Assembly: GCA_945897755.1 (NCBI GenBank)
Contig: CAMDGH010000022.1
Coordinates: forward strand, 1-32,792
DNA length: 32,792 nucleotides
Origin: Chryseobacterium gleum
Lineage (GTDB): Bacteria > Bacteroidota > Bacteroidia > Flavobacteriales_D > Crocinitomicaceae
Direction of reading: 5' to 3'
A program made the position numbers and the translations under genes. The notes under the pieces were generated by a model that was not told where the DNA came from, did not search any database, and saw nothing but the letters and a program-made list of their open reading frames with translations. Shown piece by piece: positions 1 through 7,791 of this stretch (the stretch's first letter is position 1; each line of letters begins with the position of its first letter).

Positions 1-13
1 GTTTTTAGATTCA

Positions 14-559
14 ATGGAATCAGGAGAGAAAGCCACTCTATTTTCTTCTGAATTTAGCACACTTCTTGACCGCCTGGTAATCGAATTAATTTCCAATAGA
101 ATCCTTCCAATTATAACTAAAATTAATACAAAAGAAAGTTTAACTCATAGCACCCTCAAAGAAGACTTTATTTCATCTACTGAAGACACAAGTCTTTCGA
201 AGTTATATAGCAATACATCTGAAAAACTCAATATTGATTTTACAGTTCAATTACTCCCCTTCCCTTTTGAAGTATTAGACCCAAGAATTGTAACGATACC
301 AACAGGAAAAAATAATGAAAATCACAAACATGCACACGAAACAATCTTTATTTTTATAAAAGGAGTTGGTCACGTGATGATAGACGGAATAAAGATTGAT
401 GTCAAGCCGGGTGATTTAGTCTTTGTCCCAAGATGGAGTATGCATCAATCAACCAATTCAGGAGAATGTGAGATGAAAATATTGGCTATTGCCGATTTCG
501 GTTTGACAGGAAAATCATTTATCGGAAACTATCTAAAAACAGCCCGATTAAAACACTAA
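14..559 (+). CDS. Cupin-domain protein, possibly 5'-truncated by the window edge
   Basis: The C-terminal half (about residues 85-165) reads as a single cupin barrel. It has a histidine-rich first motif (His104, His106, His108, Glu109) and a second motif of the form PGDLVFVPxxxxH with His144, as expected for a metal-binding beta-barrel. The N-terminal 80 residues are mostly helical and I do not recognise them. The frame is already open at base 2 with no stop before the first ATG at 14, so the real protein may begin to the left of the window. The gene converges on the acetyltransferase, with one base between their stop codons. The substrate cannot be told: cupins include dioxygenases, isomerases and sensory proteins. 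The fold is likely and the function unknown. Confidence 0.7.
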   Translation: MESGEKATLFSSEFSTLLDRLVIELISNRILPIITKINTKESLTHSTLKEDFISSTEDTSLSKLYSNTSEKLNIDFTVQLLPFPFEVLDPRIVTIPTGKNNENHKHAHETIFIFIKGVGHVMIDGIKIDVKPGDLVFVPRWSMHQSTNSGECEMKILAIADFGLTGKSFIGNYLKTARLKH

Positions 560-560
560 A

Positions 561-1172
561 TTAAGAATACAATCTAACATCATTTTCAAAGACAGACTTT
601 AACTTAAAAAACCAATCATCTTTAACGATTGATAAAATCATAGTATCTCTTCTTTTCCCGAGTGCATTCACAAGATGACTTCTGAGAATACCTTCTTCGA
701 TAGCTCCAATTTTTTTTAATGCATTAACACTTTTTAAATTTAGTACATCAGTCCTGAACTCTACCCTTTCAATTGACAACTCTTCAAAGAGATATTTCAA
801 CATCAAATATTTACAATTAAAATTAATTGGGCTACCCTGAAACGCTTTTCCAATCCACGTATAACCAATACATGCACTCTTATTTACTAGGTCAATTGCG
901 TAAAAACGAGAAGAGCCAATTGCTTTTCCGGAACGATTTTCTGTTAGCAAAAAAGGATATTCAAGTCCATCCTTTTTTTTAGATATTGCATGATTGATAT
1001 AATTTTTTAAATTGATTGATCCAGCGGCACTCATCAGACCAAAACTCCATAAATCAGGTTCATTTTCAGAGAAAGAAACCAACAAATCAAAATCCGAATT
1101 TTTTAATGGAGTTAAAGAAATTAGCTTGTTTTCCAACACGATTAATTCTTCAAAAAAAGACGCAATATTCAT
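561..1172 (-). CDS. GNAT family N-acetyltransferase (RimJ/RimL-like)
   Basis: The 203-residue protein fits the GNAT fold of the RimJ/RimL and aminoglycoside-acetyltransferase type (Acetyltransf_3). Visible parts are the N-terminal strand (residues 15-25), the central strands around residues 73-110 (IGxSRFYAID, then IGYTWIGKAF), and the typical last block at 137-165 (RVEFRTDVLNLKSVNALKKI followed by GAIEEGxLRSH). These proteins move the acetyl group of acetyl-CoA to an amine, often a protein N-terminus or a small molecule. The substrate here is not predictable. It stands alone on the minus strand, convergent with the cupin gene, and a possible promoter lies about 50 bp upstream. Confidence 0.85.
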   Translation of the reverse strand: MNIASFFEELIVLENKLISLTPLKNSDFDLLVSFSENEPDLWSFGLMSAAGSINLKNYINHAISKKKDGLEYPFLLTENRSGKAIGSSRFYAIDLVNKSACIGYTWIGKAFQGSPINFNCKYLMLKYLFEELSIERVEFRTDVLNLKSVNALKKIGAIEEGILRSHLVNALGKRRDTMILSIVKDDWFFKLKSVFENDVRLYS

Positions 1173-1224
1173 ACATTAAAAATAAGAAAAATCACTCACA
1201 AACAACAGAATATTTAATTTACAC

Positions 1225-1232
1225 CAAACATA
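1225..1232 (-). promoter_or_regulatory. Putative -7 promoter element TATGTTTG for the GNAT gene
   Basis: On the minus strand this reads TATGTTTG, matching the Bacteroidota -7 consensus TAnnTTTG. It would give a leader of about 45 nt before the acetyltransferase ATG. No good TTG -33 element lies at the usual 17-23 bp distance, so this is a motif match only. Confidence 0.4.
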
Positions 1233-1280
1233 ACTACAAAACAGTCCTATCTACTTGTTCTTTTTCATCATTATATCTTC

Positions 1281-1323
1281 AAAAAATAGTTCCATAGCTT
1301 AGGCTATGCAACTATTTTTTTTT
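1281..1323 (-). terminator. Rho-independent-type terminator downstream of the NlpC/P60 gene
   Basis: On the minus strand the stretch forms a long hairpin. AATAGTT and CATAGC arms pair with GCTATG and AACTATT around a CTAA loop, with a two-base internal mismatch, and a run of six T follows. It lies about 95 bp past the NlpC/P60 stop. A-runs on the other side mean it could also work for plus-strand transcription. Confidence 0.7.
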
Positions 1324-1386
1324 ATCGTCTTGATAAAAAATTACTTCGCATATTTGGCCTATTTTATAATTACATTTTGTATTAGA

Positions 1387-1412
1387 TTTTGATGATCGAA
1401 ACGATATCAAAA
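1387..1412 (-). other. Stem-loop just after the NlpC/P60 stop codon
   Basis: The arms TTTTGAT+ATCG and CGAT+ATCAAAA pair as about 11 base pairs with one bulged G and a three-base loop. It starts four bases after the end of the NlpC/P60 gene. No T-run follows, so it is not a standard terminator; it may protect the 3' end of the mRNA or act with the terminator further down. Confidence 0.45.
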
Positions 1413-1415
1413 CCG

Positions 1416-2309
1416 TTACTTAAAAATAGAGCCAAATCCGGAAAGTTTCTTATTCCAATAATTCGATTCTTGAATTTCCGAAACCATAACACCCTTTGAA
1501 GAACTTGCGTGAATCATCTTTAAAGGTTCATTTGGAACAGACACAATGATTCCAACATGAGTGATTTTTTCACCACCTGAATTAAAAAAAACTAAATCCC
1601 CTGGCTTTACATTCAACACATCAATCTGCTTACACATCTTAAATTGATCGTCCGCAGTTCGAGATAATAAAATGTCGTTTTTTTGAAATACATAAGAAGT
1701 AAAACCACTGCAATCAAAACCATCGAGGGAAGATCCTCCCCAAAGATAAGGCACCCCAATGCAAGTAGAAGCAATGTCCAATACAGACTTTCGTTTTCTC
1801 TCAATATACCCTTTACCTTTTTTACTCTTAGAAGCAAGCAACAATTCTCTTGTAGTAATTCCTTCAAAAATGGTTTTCAATTTTAATGATAAGTCATTCG
1901 CTTTTTTAAATTCTTTATCTTGCTTGTACTCTTGTATCAAGTTATTTAGATGAAGTTTTAAAATAGATAACTCCTCAATATGCTCCTTAAAGAAAACTCC
2001 ACTAGAGGGACTCTTCTTCAACTGTTGAAATAAAAAATCAGCTTCTACTATTGGATTTAAATCACGTTTAAATAAAAAAAAATGATCATTTAAATAAAAT
2101 AAAGACAACGACTTATAAAACATTGGTGCTAAACTATCATCATAATCGGGAATTTGAAGTAAGCGATCCGAAAGTCGAAGCGCAGATCTATACTTTTCAT
2201 TATTGAATAAACGGTTCAATTTATCTATTTTTCTGTCTTGTGCGAAAAAACGTGACGAACAAAATAAAAAACAAATAAAAAAAATAGCGTGAAAATGAAT
2301 CGGTTTCAT
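1416..2309 (-). CDS. Secreted NlpC/P60 family peptidoglycan hydrolase
   Basis: This is a probable exported cysteine peptidase that cuts peptide stems in peptidoglycan. Residues 1-24 form a signal peptide (hydrophobic stretch ending FFAQ). Residues 25-165 are charged and helical with no known domain. The C-terminal NlpC/P60 domain runs from about 175 to 297. Its catalytic Cys200 sits in DGFDCSGF, His251 in THVGI, and the third polar residue His267 in IHASS. All three active-site positions are present, so the enzyme looks intact. It is divergent from the SGNH-LysM esterase gene, another envelope protein, and is followed by two hairpins. Confidence 0.9.
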   Translation of the reverse strand: MKPIHFHAIFFICFLFCSSRFFAQDRKIDKLNRLFNNEKYRSALRLSDRLLQIPDYDDSLAPMFYKSLSLFYLNDHFFLFKRDLNPIVEADFLFQQLKKSPSSGVFFKEHIEELSILKLHLNNLIQEYKQDKEFKKANDLSLKLKTIFEGITTRELLLASKSKKGKGYIERKRKSVLDIASTCIGVPYLWGGSSLDGFDCSGFTSYVFQKNDILLSRTADDQFKMCKQIDVLNVKPGDLVFFNSGGEKITHVGIIVSVPNEPLKMIHASSSKGVMVSEIQESNYWNKKLSGFGSIFK

Positions 2310-2514
2310 ATTAAAAATAAAATTATTTTTTTTTTATATGCATTTGACTTTAAAGGCCGATTTTAATTAACAGAAAATTGTTTACTTTACACTTAGTTTA
2401 AATGATTTTTAGTGTTTCAAATTTAAAGTATATCATTCCTTTTATCTAAGAAACAAAAATGTTAAATAAGAATCTCTAAACGCAATTCAAGTCTTTATAT
2501 TAACTAAATAAAAT

Positions 2515-2522
2515 TAAATTTG
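2515..2522 (+). promoter_or_regulatory. Putative -7 promoter element TAAATTTG for the SGNH-LysM gene
   Basis: TAAATTTG fits the Bacteroidota -7 consensus and lies 80 bp before the ATG of the SGNH-LysM gene. No TTG is present at the expected -33 distance. In such AT-rich sequence the match alone is weak evidence. Confidence 0.35.
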
Positions 2523-2602
2523 CATATCGTAATGAATAAAATTTATTTTTCCTCTGACATAGGCTATATTAACATAAATAGAATTAAATATACGTATCTA
2601 AA

Positions 2603-4261
2603 ATGAAATACCTTATTATCAAATTCAGTCTTACTTTTTCAATTTTTACGGCTTTTTGCCAGGAAGATTCAAACATAACTTCATTATTAAAATTAAACAA
2701 AAAATTCAATGTAATTCAATTTAGCTCAGACAGCACAGCCAAGAAATTAATGTTAAAATTTCAATCAACAAATAAAAAACGAGTATCAATAATACATTTT
2801 GGAGATAGCCATATTCAAGGAGAGTATTCGACTTCAATCGTTAGAAAAAAACTACAAGAAAAATATGGAGATGCTGGAAAAGGAATGATGTTTTCGTATT
2901 CAGCAGCGAACAGTTACAATTCTATGTTATACAGAACATCTCATTCAAAAACATGGACATATGCTAAAAATTTTCAACAAAGACCTAAGCTTCCGCTCGG
3001 CATAAGCGGCATGACTGTAAAAACAACAAACAATGGAGCACAACTTAAATTTCACTTAAATCAAAGTACAAAAAACTCAGAAATAATTAAATTATTCATT
3101 TCAAAAAACCCTCAGTCATTCGACCTAAAAGTAAGTACAGAAGATACTACTCACTTTATTAAAATAAATGAAAACTTGGATTCTACCATTTCTTACATAC
3201 CAATATTGATCCCTAAGAACCAGAAAACGATTACTTTAGAAACAATACAATCAAATTATACTCAAACTAATTTGGAATTTTACGGGTTATCGTTAGAAAA
3301 CAAATCTAATTCAGGAATAATATACCATGCCGTTGGAGTTGGAGCTTCACAATTCGGATCGCTTTTATCAGAAACTCTTTTTGATGCACAACTAAAAGAC
3401 ATTCATGTTGATTTAGCGATATTAGACTTCGGGACTAATGATTATGTATACGCAAATAAAATACCTTCAGATTTACCCAGAAAAATAGAGCTAATAATAA
3501 AAAACATAAGACTAATTAACCCGTCAACAACAATATTACTAACAAGTACTCAAGACTTATTCTACAAATCTCAGCCAATTTCAGAAGGAATTAAATTTAG
3601 AAATTTAATCGATAGTTTGGCAAAAAAAAACAACTGTCTTTTTTGGGATTGGTATGCTATATCAGGTGGATATAAATCATTAACATCATGGAGAGATAAC
3701 GGCTATGCGCAACGCGACTTAATCCACCTAACAACAAAAGGATACCAACTCAAAGGCGAATTGTTATTTGAAGCAATCGAGCGCATGATAGATACAATGA
3801 CCCAATCACCTTCTCTAAAACAGTTATCAATACCATACCTTGAGAATAAATCAATATTCGAAACGATTACTTTTAAACAGAGTATAATTGAACCAGAAAA
3901 CAAAGAAAAAATCACGAAAACAATTGAAGAAAACAAAGAAGAAAACAAAGAAGAAAACAAAGAAAAAATCACGAAAAAAACAATTGAAAAAAATCAAGAA
4001 AATTCACAAGAGGATAATTTAGTGTTTGGAGAAAGTATTGCGTTACAAAAGAAAAAGAACGAATTAAAAATAGTGATTAATGATAGTATTAAACCAAAGA
4101 AAAAAACAATAAAACCAATTTATTATAAAATACACACCGTTAAATCTGGTGAAACACTTTCCGAAATAGCAAATAAACACAGAACTACCGTTGAGTATTT
4201 AAAAAAATTAAATAGGATTAAAAGTGATAGATTAAGTATCGGACAAAAACTTAATTATTGA
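2603..4261 (+). CDS. Secreted SGNH/GDSL hydrolase with C-terminal LysM domain
   Basis: A 552-residue exported protein with a signal peptide at 1-19. The SGNH esterase domain spans about 60-400. Block I is HFGDSH with nucleophile Ser69, block III is FGTND (277-280), and block V is RDLIH with Asp372 and His375. An insertion of roughly 150 residues (115-265) separates blocks I and III, as in AlgX-like and peptidoglycan O-acetylesterase-like families. Residues 431-500 are a Lys/Glu/Asn-rich linker encoded by a tandem DNA repeat. A LysM domain at 508-552 (HTVKSGETLSEIA) should bind peptidoglycan. The likely role is removing acetyl or other ester groups from cell-wall or surface glycans. The esterase fold is clear; the substrate is inferred from the LysM anchor. 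Confidence 0.85.
   Translation: MKYLIIKFSLTFSIFTAFCQEDSNITSLLKLNKKFNVIQFSSDSTAKKLMLKFQSTNKKRVSIIHFGDSHIQGEYSTSIVRKKLQEKYGDAGKGMMFSYSAANSYNSMLYRTSHSKTWTYAKNFQQRPKLPLGISGMTVKTTNNGAQLKFHLNQSTKNSEIIKLFISKNPQSFDLKVSTEDTTHFIKINENLDSTISYIPILIPKNQKTITLETIQSNYTQTNLEFYGLSLENKSNSGIIYHAVGVGASQFGSLLSETLFDAQLKDIHVDLAILDFGTNDYVYANKIPSDLPRKIELIIKNIRLINPSTTILLTSTQDLFYKSQPISEGIKFRNLIDSLAKKNNCLFWDWYAISGGYKSLTSWRDNGYAQRDLIHLTTKGYQLKGELLFEAIERMIDTMTQSPSLKQLSIPYLENKSIFETITFKQSIIEPENKEKITKTIEENKEENKEENKEKITKKTIEKNQENSQEDNLVFGESIALQKKKNELKIVINDSIKPKKKTIKPIYYKIHTVKSGETLSEIANKHRTTVEYLKKLNRIKSDRLSIGQKLNY
3896..3988 (+). repeat. Tandem and direct repeats in the linker of the SGNH-LysM gene
   Basis: Three perfect head-to-tail copies of the 12-mer GAAAACAAAGAA occupy 3929-3964, with a fourth at 3896-3907. 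The fourth and the last tandem copy are each followed by a near-identical AAAATCACGAAAA and CAATTGAA stretch, so a unit of about 33-36 bp is also duplicated. The 12-mer keeps the reading frame (ENKE units), so copy-number change would alter linker length without a frameshift. Confidence 0.9.
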
Positions 4262-4327
4262 ATCGATGAATTTACCATCAAATGTAAAATTCTAATTAGA
4301 ATATAAAGATAACCACTGAATTTCAAT

Positions 4328-4335
4328 TAACTTTG
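4328..4335 (+). promoter_or_regulatory. Putative -7 promoter element TAACTTTG for the S41 peptidase gene
   Basis: TAACTTTG matches TAnnTTTG and lies 82 bp upstream of the S41 peptidase ATG, in the only non-coding gap before it. A TTG at -33 is not evident, so confidence is modest. Confidence 0.4.
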
Positions 4336-4417
4336 ACTAAAAAGATAAAATATAAAGTGCATCATCAACGTTTATGCATTAATAATTAAATAAAAAAAAC
4401 GATTTAGAACACATACT

Positions 4418-6007
4418 ATGAAAAAAATCATTATCACCTCGCTGCTTTTTTTATTTTTGACAAATAGCGGTATAGCGCAACAAAACCCTGATCAAAACAA
4501 ACTAATAGAAGTTTTCAATTACATAAACTACTTATACGTTGATAACGTTAATACAAAAGAAATCACAGAATCAGCTATCGTTGCCGCATTAGAAAAACTA
4601 GACCCTCATTCTACATATATTTCGAAAGAAGATGTAGACGACGCCAATCAATCAATCAATGGGAATTTTGTTGGGGTCGGAATTCGATTTCAATTATTAA
4701 AAGATACACTTCATGTAGTTGCTACCATTTCTGGTGGTCCATCAGAAAAGGTTGGTCTGATGGCAGGTGACAAAATCATTATCATAAATGGAGAAAAAAT
4801 CGCGAACGTTAGGTTGAAAAATTCACAAGTTCGAGAAAAACTGATGGGCGAATTGGGTTCAAAAGTTCGCATTGAGGTTCTTCGTGGCAAAGAGTCAACT
4901 CCCATTCCTTTTACAATAACAAGAGATAAAATCGCTGTAAATTCGGTAGATTGTCATTACATGGTTACCCCAGAAACTGGATACATAAAACTAAATAGTT
5001 TTTCTCATACAACCACAGATGAGATAACGAAAAGTTTAAAGGAATTAGTTGGAAAAGGGATGAAAAACCTAATACTTGATCTACAAGACAATGGAGGAGG
5101 TTTAATGTATGCTGCAAAAACAGTTTGCGATGAATTTTTAAGTGGTGAAAAAATGGTTGTTTACTCCGAAGGAAAACATCAACCTAGACAAGACCTTATT
5201 ACTGACACAAAAGGGAATTGGGAGAAGGGGAAGTTTATCGTTTTAGTAAACGAAAATTCTGCTTCGGCGAGTGAAATTGTTAGTGGAGCTATACAAGATT
5301 GGGACCGCGGTTTAATTGTAGGGAGAAGAACCTTTGGAAAAGGACTTGTTCAGCGACCTATCGACCTATCTGATGGTTCTCAAATGCGATTAACAATTGC
5401 ACGTTACTACACCCCAACTGGACGAAATATTCAAAAGTCATATGGAGCAAATAAAGACGATTATCACAATGACGTCATAAAAAGATTAAAACATGGAGAA
5501 CTTACAGTTCAAGACAGCATCAAATTCCCTGATTCATTGAAGCACCTAACATTAATTAAAAAACGGACCGTTTATGGTGGCGGCGGAATAATGCCTGACG
5601 TGTTTGTTCCATTAGACACAACTGAGTACACAGATTACTTTCGTTCGATACTAAACTTAGGCGTATTCAATTCTTTTGGACTTACATACGTAAACCAAAA
5701 TAGAGAATCATTAAAAAAAGAATACCAAACATTTTCAAATTACACTAAAAAATTCATGTGTGACGATCAGTTTATGATCTCATTTTTCAACTACATAAAA
5801 AAGGAACATGCATCCTTAATTTTCAACGAAAAAGAATACAAGATTAGTGAAAATCTTATCAAAACAATGATTAAAAGTTTAATTGCGCAAGACTTATGGG
5901 GAAGTAATGAATTTTACATAATCCTAAACACGAAAAACAGTTCGCTTAATGCGGCATTAGAAGTACTTAACAAAAACACATACGAAAAATTAGGTTTGAC
6001 CAAATAA
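4418..6007 (+). CDS. S41 family C-terminal processing peptidase (CtpA/Prc-like)
   Basis: An exported serine protease of the tail-specific (Ctp) type. It has a signal peptide at 1-20 (ends SGIAQ), an N-terminal helical region with the typical LDPHSTYISKED at 61-72, and a PDZ domain at about 83-170. The S41 catalytic domain spans about 175-345. Nucleophile Ser283 lies in ENSASASEI and general base Lys308 in RTFGKGLVQ, at the same 25-residue spacing as in E. coli Prc. YYTPTGRxIQ (330-339) is also typical. Such enzymes trim the C-termini of envelope proteins or cell-wall hydrolases. The last 180 residues lack a known domain. The DUF1573 lipoprotein gene follows after 10 bp, so the two are probably co-transcribed. 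Confidence 0.92.
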   Translation: MKKIIITSLLFLFLTNSGIAQQNPDQNKLIEVFNYINYLYVDNVNTKEITESAIVAALEKLDPHSTYISKEDVDDANQSINGNFVGVGIRFQLLKDTLHVVATISGGPSEKVGLMAGDKIIIINGEKIANVRLKNSQVREKLMGELGSKVRIEVLRGKESTPIPFTITRDKIAVNSVDCHYMVTPETGYIKLNSFSHTTTDEITKSLKELVGKGMKNLILDLQDNGGGLMYAAKTVCDEFLSGEKMVVYSEGKHQPRQDLITDTKGNWEKGKFIVLVNENSASASEIVSGAIQDWDRGLIVGRRTFGKGLVQRPIDLSDGSQMRLTIARYYTPTGRNIQKSYGANKDDYHNDVIKRLKHGELTVQDSIKFPDSLKHLTLIKKRTVYGGGGIMPDVFVPLDTTEYTDYFRSILNLGVFNSFGLTYVNQNRESLKKEYQTFSNYTKKFMCDDQFMISFFNYIKKEHASLIFNEKEYKISENLIKTMIKSLIAQDLWGSNEFYIILNTKNSSLNAALEVLNKNTYEKLGLTK

Positions 6008-6017
6008 TCGAACTCCA

Positions 6018-6494
6018 ATGCGCCATTTAGTATACTTGATGTTATTTACACTTACCCTTTCGTGTTCAGACAGCTCAAATAGTAAAACATCTCACCCACT
6101 TTCAGAGGAAAATGTTAGTGACGCGGAATTAAGAAGGAGGGTGATCTCTTTTGAAAAAAAAGAAAAAGACAAAAAAAACGATATCACATCAATCACACTA
6201 GATAAAATTGAACACGATTTTGGAAAGATTCTTACAAACAGCACACATAATTGTGAATTTAAAATTACAAATTCAGGAAAAAAAGTTTTAGTTATTCATC
6301 AAGTAAATGCCAGTTGCGGCTGCACAACTCCTGAAAAACCTGAAAAGCCTATCCTACCAGGAGAGTCAGACGTAATAAAAGTATCGTTTAAACCTTCTGT
6401 ATTACAAAAAAACAAGACTACAAAAACAATTACATTCATCGCGAATACAAAAGAAAAAATCCATGAACTCAAAATCCATGGATATATTTACTAA
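6018..6494 (+). CDS. DUF1573 domain lipoprotein
   Basis: A small lipoprotein: the N-terminus ends in a lipobox-like LTLSC with Cys16 as the lipidation site. A charged linker (35-55) follows, then a DUF1573 immunoglobulin-like domain at about 58-158. This has the family's FGKI, FKITNSG and SCGCT (Cys100, Cys102) signatures. DUF1573 proteins are common in Bacteroidota but their role is not established; the fold resembles MSP/ASH beta sandwiches. It starts 10 bp after the S41 protease and was probably acquired as an operon partner, so it could be a substrate or cofactor of that protease, which is inference only. It converges on the next minus-strand gene with 13 bp between them. Confidence 0.85.
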   Translation: MRHLVYLMLFTLTLSCSDSSNSKTSHPLSEENVSDAELRRRVISFEKKEKDKKNDITSITLDKIEHDFGKILTNSTHNCEFKITNSGKKVLVIHQVNASCGCTTPEKPEKPILPGESDVIKVSFKPSVLQKNKTTKTITFIANTKEKIHELKIHGYIY

Positions 6495-6507
6495 AAAAAA
6501 ACTACTA

Positions 6508-6885
6508 TTACTTACATGTTTTACCATTCGTAAAATGAACTCTTGTTATAGTAATATAGACTTTGGTAGCACCTTCAGACCAATTTGTTTCTAGGTCTTT
6601 TCCAAATTCACCTGGTTCTATAGGGCTAATTAAATTACCCGAACTCCAAGAGCCAGCTTTTTTACCTTTTGGATCACCAAAATTTGTAAAAAAGTCTGCT
6701 TGCCACTCAATAGCATCAACTGCAGATTTTGACTTATTTTGAAATTCAACATAATATCCGATATTTTTCCCGAAAGCAGTTTGAGTGTATGATTTAGCAA
6801 CATTTAAACCACACTTTCCTTTGCTGGTTTGAGAAAAAAACTGAAACCCAACACTTATAAACAAAACAATTAAACTTTTTTTCAT
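6508..6885 (-). CDS. Small secreted protein of unknown function
   Basis: A 125-residue protein with a clear signal peptide (residues 1-19, KKS start, hydrophobic core, ending FFSQ). The mature part is about 106 residues and looks beta-rich. It has FQNKSKSAVDAIEWQADFF (about 49-67) and a late ITRVHFTNGK segment, a pattern seen in small immunoglobulin-like FxLYD-type domains, but I cannot assign a family. Two cysteines, near residues 25 and 124, could pair outside the cytoplasm. It is transcribed alone, convergent with the DUF1573 gene. A homopolymer-rich AT leader precedes the ATG. Confidence 0.7.
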   Translation of the reverse strand: MKKSLIVLFISVGFQFFSQTSKGKCGLNVAKSYTQTAFGKNIGYYVEFQNKSKSAVDAIEWQADFFTNFGDPKGKKAGSWSSGNLISPIEPGEFGKDLETNWSEGATKVYITITRVHFTNGKTCK

Positions 6886-7112
6886 AAAATATATTTTTTT
6901 TTAAATTTAATAATTAAATTCAAACTATGGTGAACCTAGCATTTTTAATCAATTTAATGTAAGCCTCATAACAGCTCACCAAATTATTTTTAAAATTTTA
7001 ATTTCTAAAACACGTTGATTTTTTATCTTTTCGAAGATTTAAGATTTGATTAAACCACACAAATGAAACCAACTTGTTTTCTAGCTATAAAACGATTTAA
7101 CAATAAATACGC

Positions 7113-7781
7113 ATGATGTATAAAAGAATAACAACCATAGTCATTTTCCTTTTATATACTGGTATTTCTGTTAGCCAAGACACAAAATATCCATTTTATT
7201 TATGGGACAAAAAAGACAGTATATCATGTCGGACTTTCAATGATGAAATCAATCTTACTCTTAATGAAAAAGAAATTCTATTTTTAACAAATTTAGCAAG
7301 AACTAAACCGTCATTATTTGCCGACACATACCTTAAACAATACCTTGATGAAAATCATTCAACTCAAAACAGCTATACTAAAGGGCTCTATAATCAACTC
7401 AAAAAAATGAAATCTTGCAGCGTATTGACTCCTGAAAAATCACTATCCAACATGGCTTATACTCATGCACTAACTTCAGGTAAAAATGGAGAAGTAGGGC
7501 ATGATCATTATGAACAACGTTTAAAAAAACACACCTCGAATAAATTCATGGCAACTGCAGAAAACTGTAGTTATGGTTTCAATGATCCTAAAATGATTTT
7601 TTTTCAGCTACTTATAGATGATCAAGTCCCCTCGTTAGGACATCGCATATCAATTCTTAACAGTGCATATCAATTTATTGGAATATCCATTCAAGTTCAC
7701 AAAAAATACGAATTTAATTGTGTTATGGAATTTGGTTCCACTCATGGAACCACACGTAAAAAAAACTGGTTTACCTTTTAA
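7113..7781 (+). CDS. Secreted CAP-domain (SCP/PR1-like) protein
   Basis: Residues 1-22 form a signal peptide ending SVSQ. The rest is a CAP domain: an N-terminal helix (FLTNLARTKPSLFADTYL, 57-74), LxxMAYTHAL (112-120), the conserved AENCSYG (149-155) with Glu150, and GHRISILNSAYQFIGI (176-191) with His177, close to the standard CAP2 form. Bacterial CAP proteins are secreted and mostly of unknown function. Some bind sterols, metals or envelope polymers. The nuclease gene begins 10 bp after its stop, suggesting joint expression. Two ATGs are in tandem at the start, so the first residue may be either. Confidence 0.85.
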   Translation: MMYKRITTIVIFLLYTGISVSQDTKYPFYLWDKKDSISCRTFNDEINLTLNEKEILFLTNLARTKPSLFADTYLKQYLDENHSTQNSYTKGLYNQLKKMKSCSVLTPEKSLSNMAYTHALTSGKNGEVGHDHYEQRLKKHTSNKFMATAENCSYGFNDPKMIFFQLLIDDQVPSLGHRISILNSAYQFIGISIQVHKKYEFNCVMEFGSTHGTTRKKNWFTF

Positions 7782-7791
7782 AAAAGAAACA

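Noticed and set aside
1016-1297. A plus-strand frame of 93 codons over the GNAT gene start
   Set aside because: It is antisense to a clear acetyltransferase and reads as low-complexity sequence.
4289-4302. Palindrome ATTCTAATTAGAAT after the SGNH-LysM gene as a terminator
   Set aside because: It is short, AT-only, and has no T-run.
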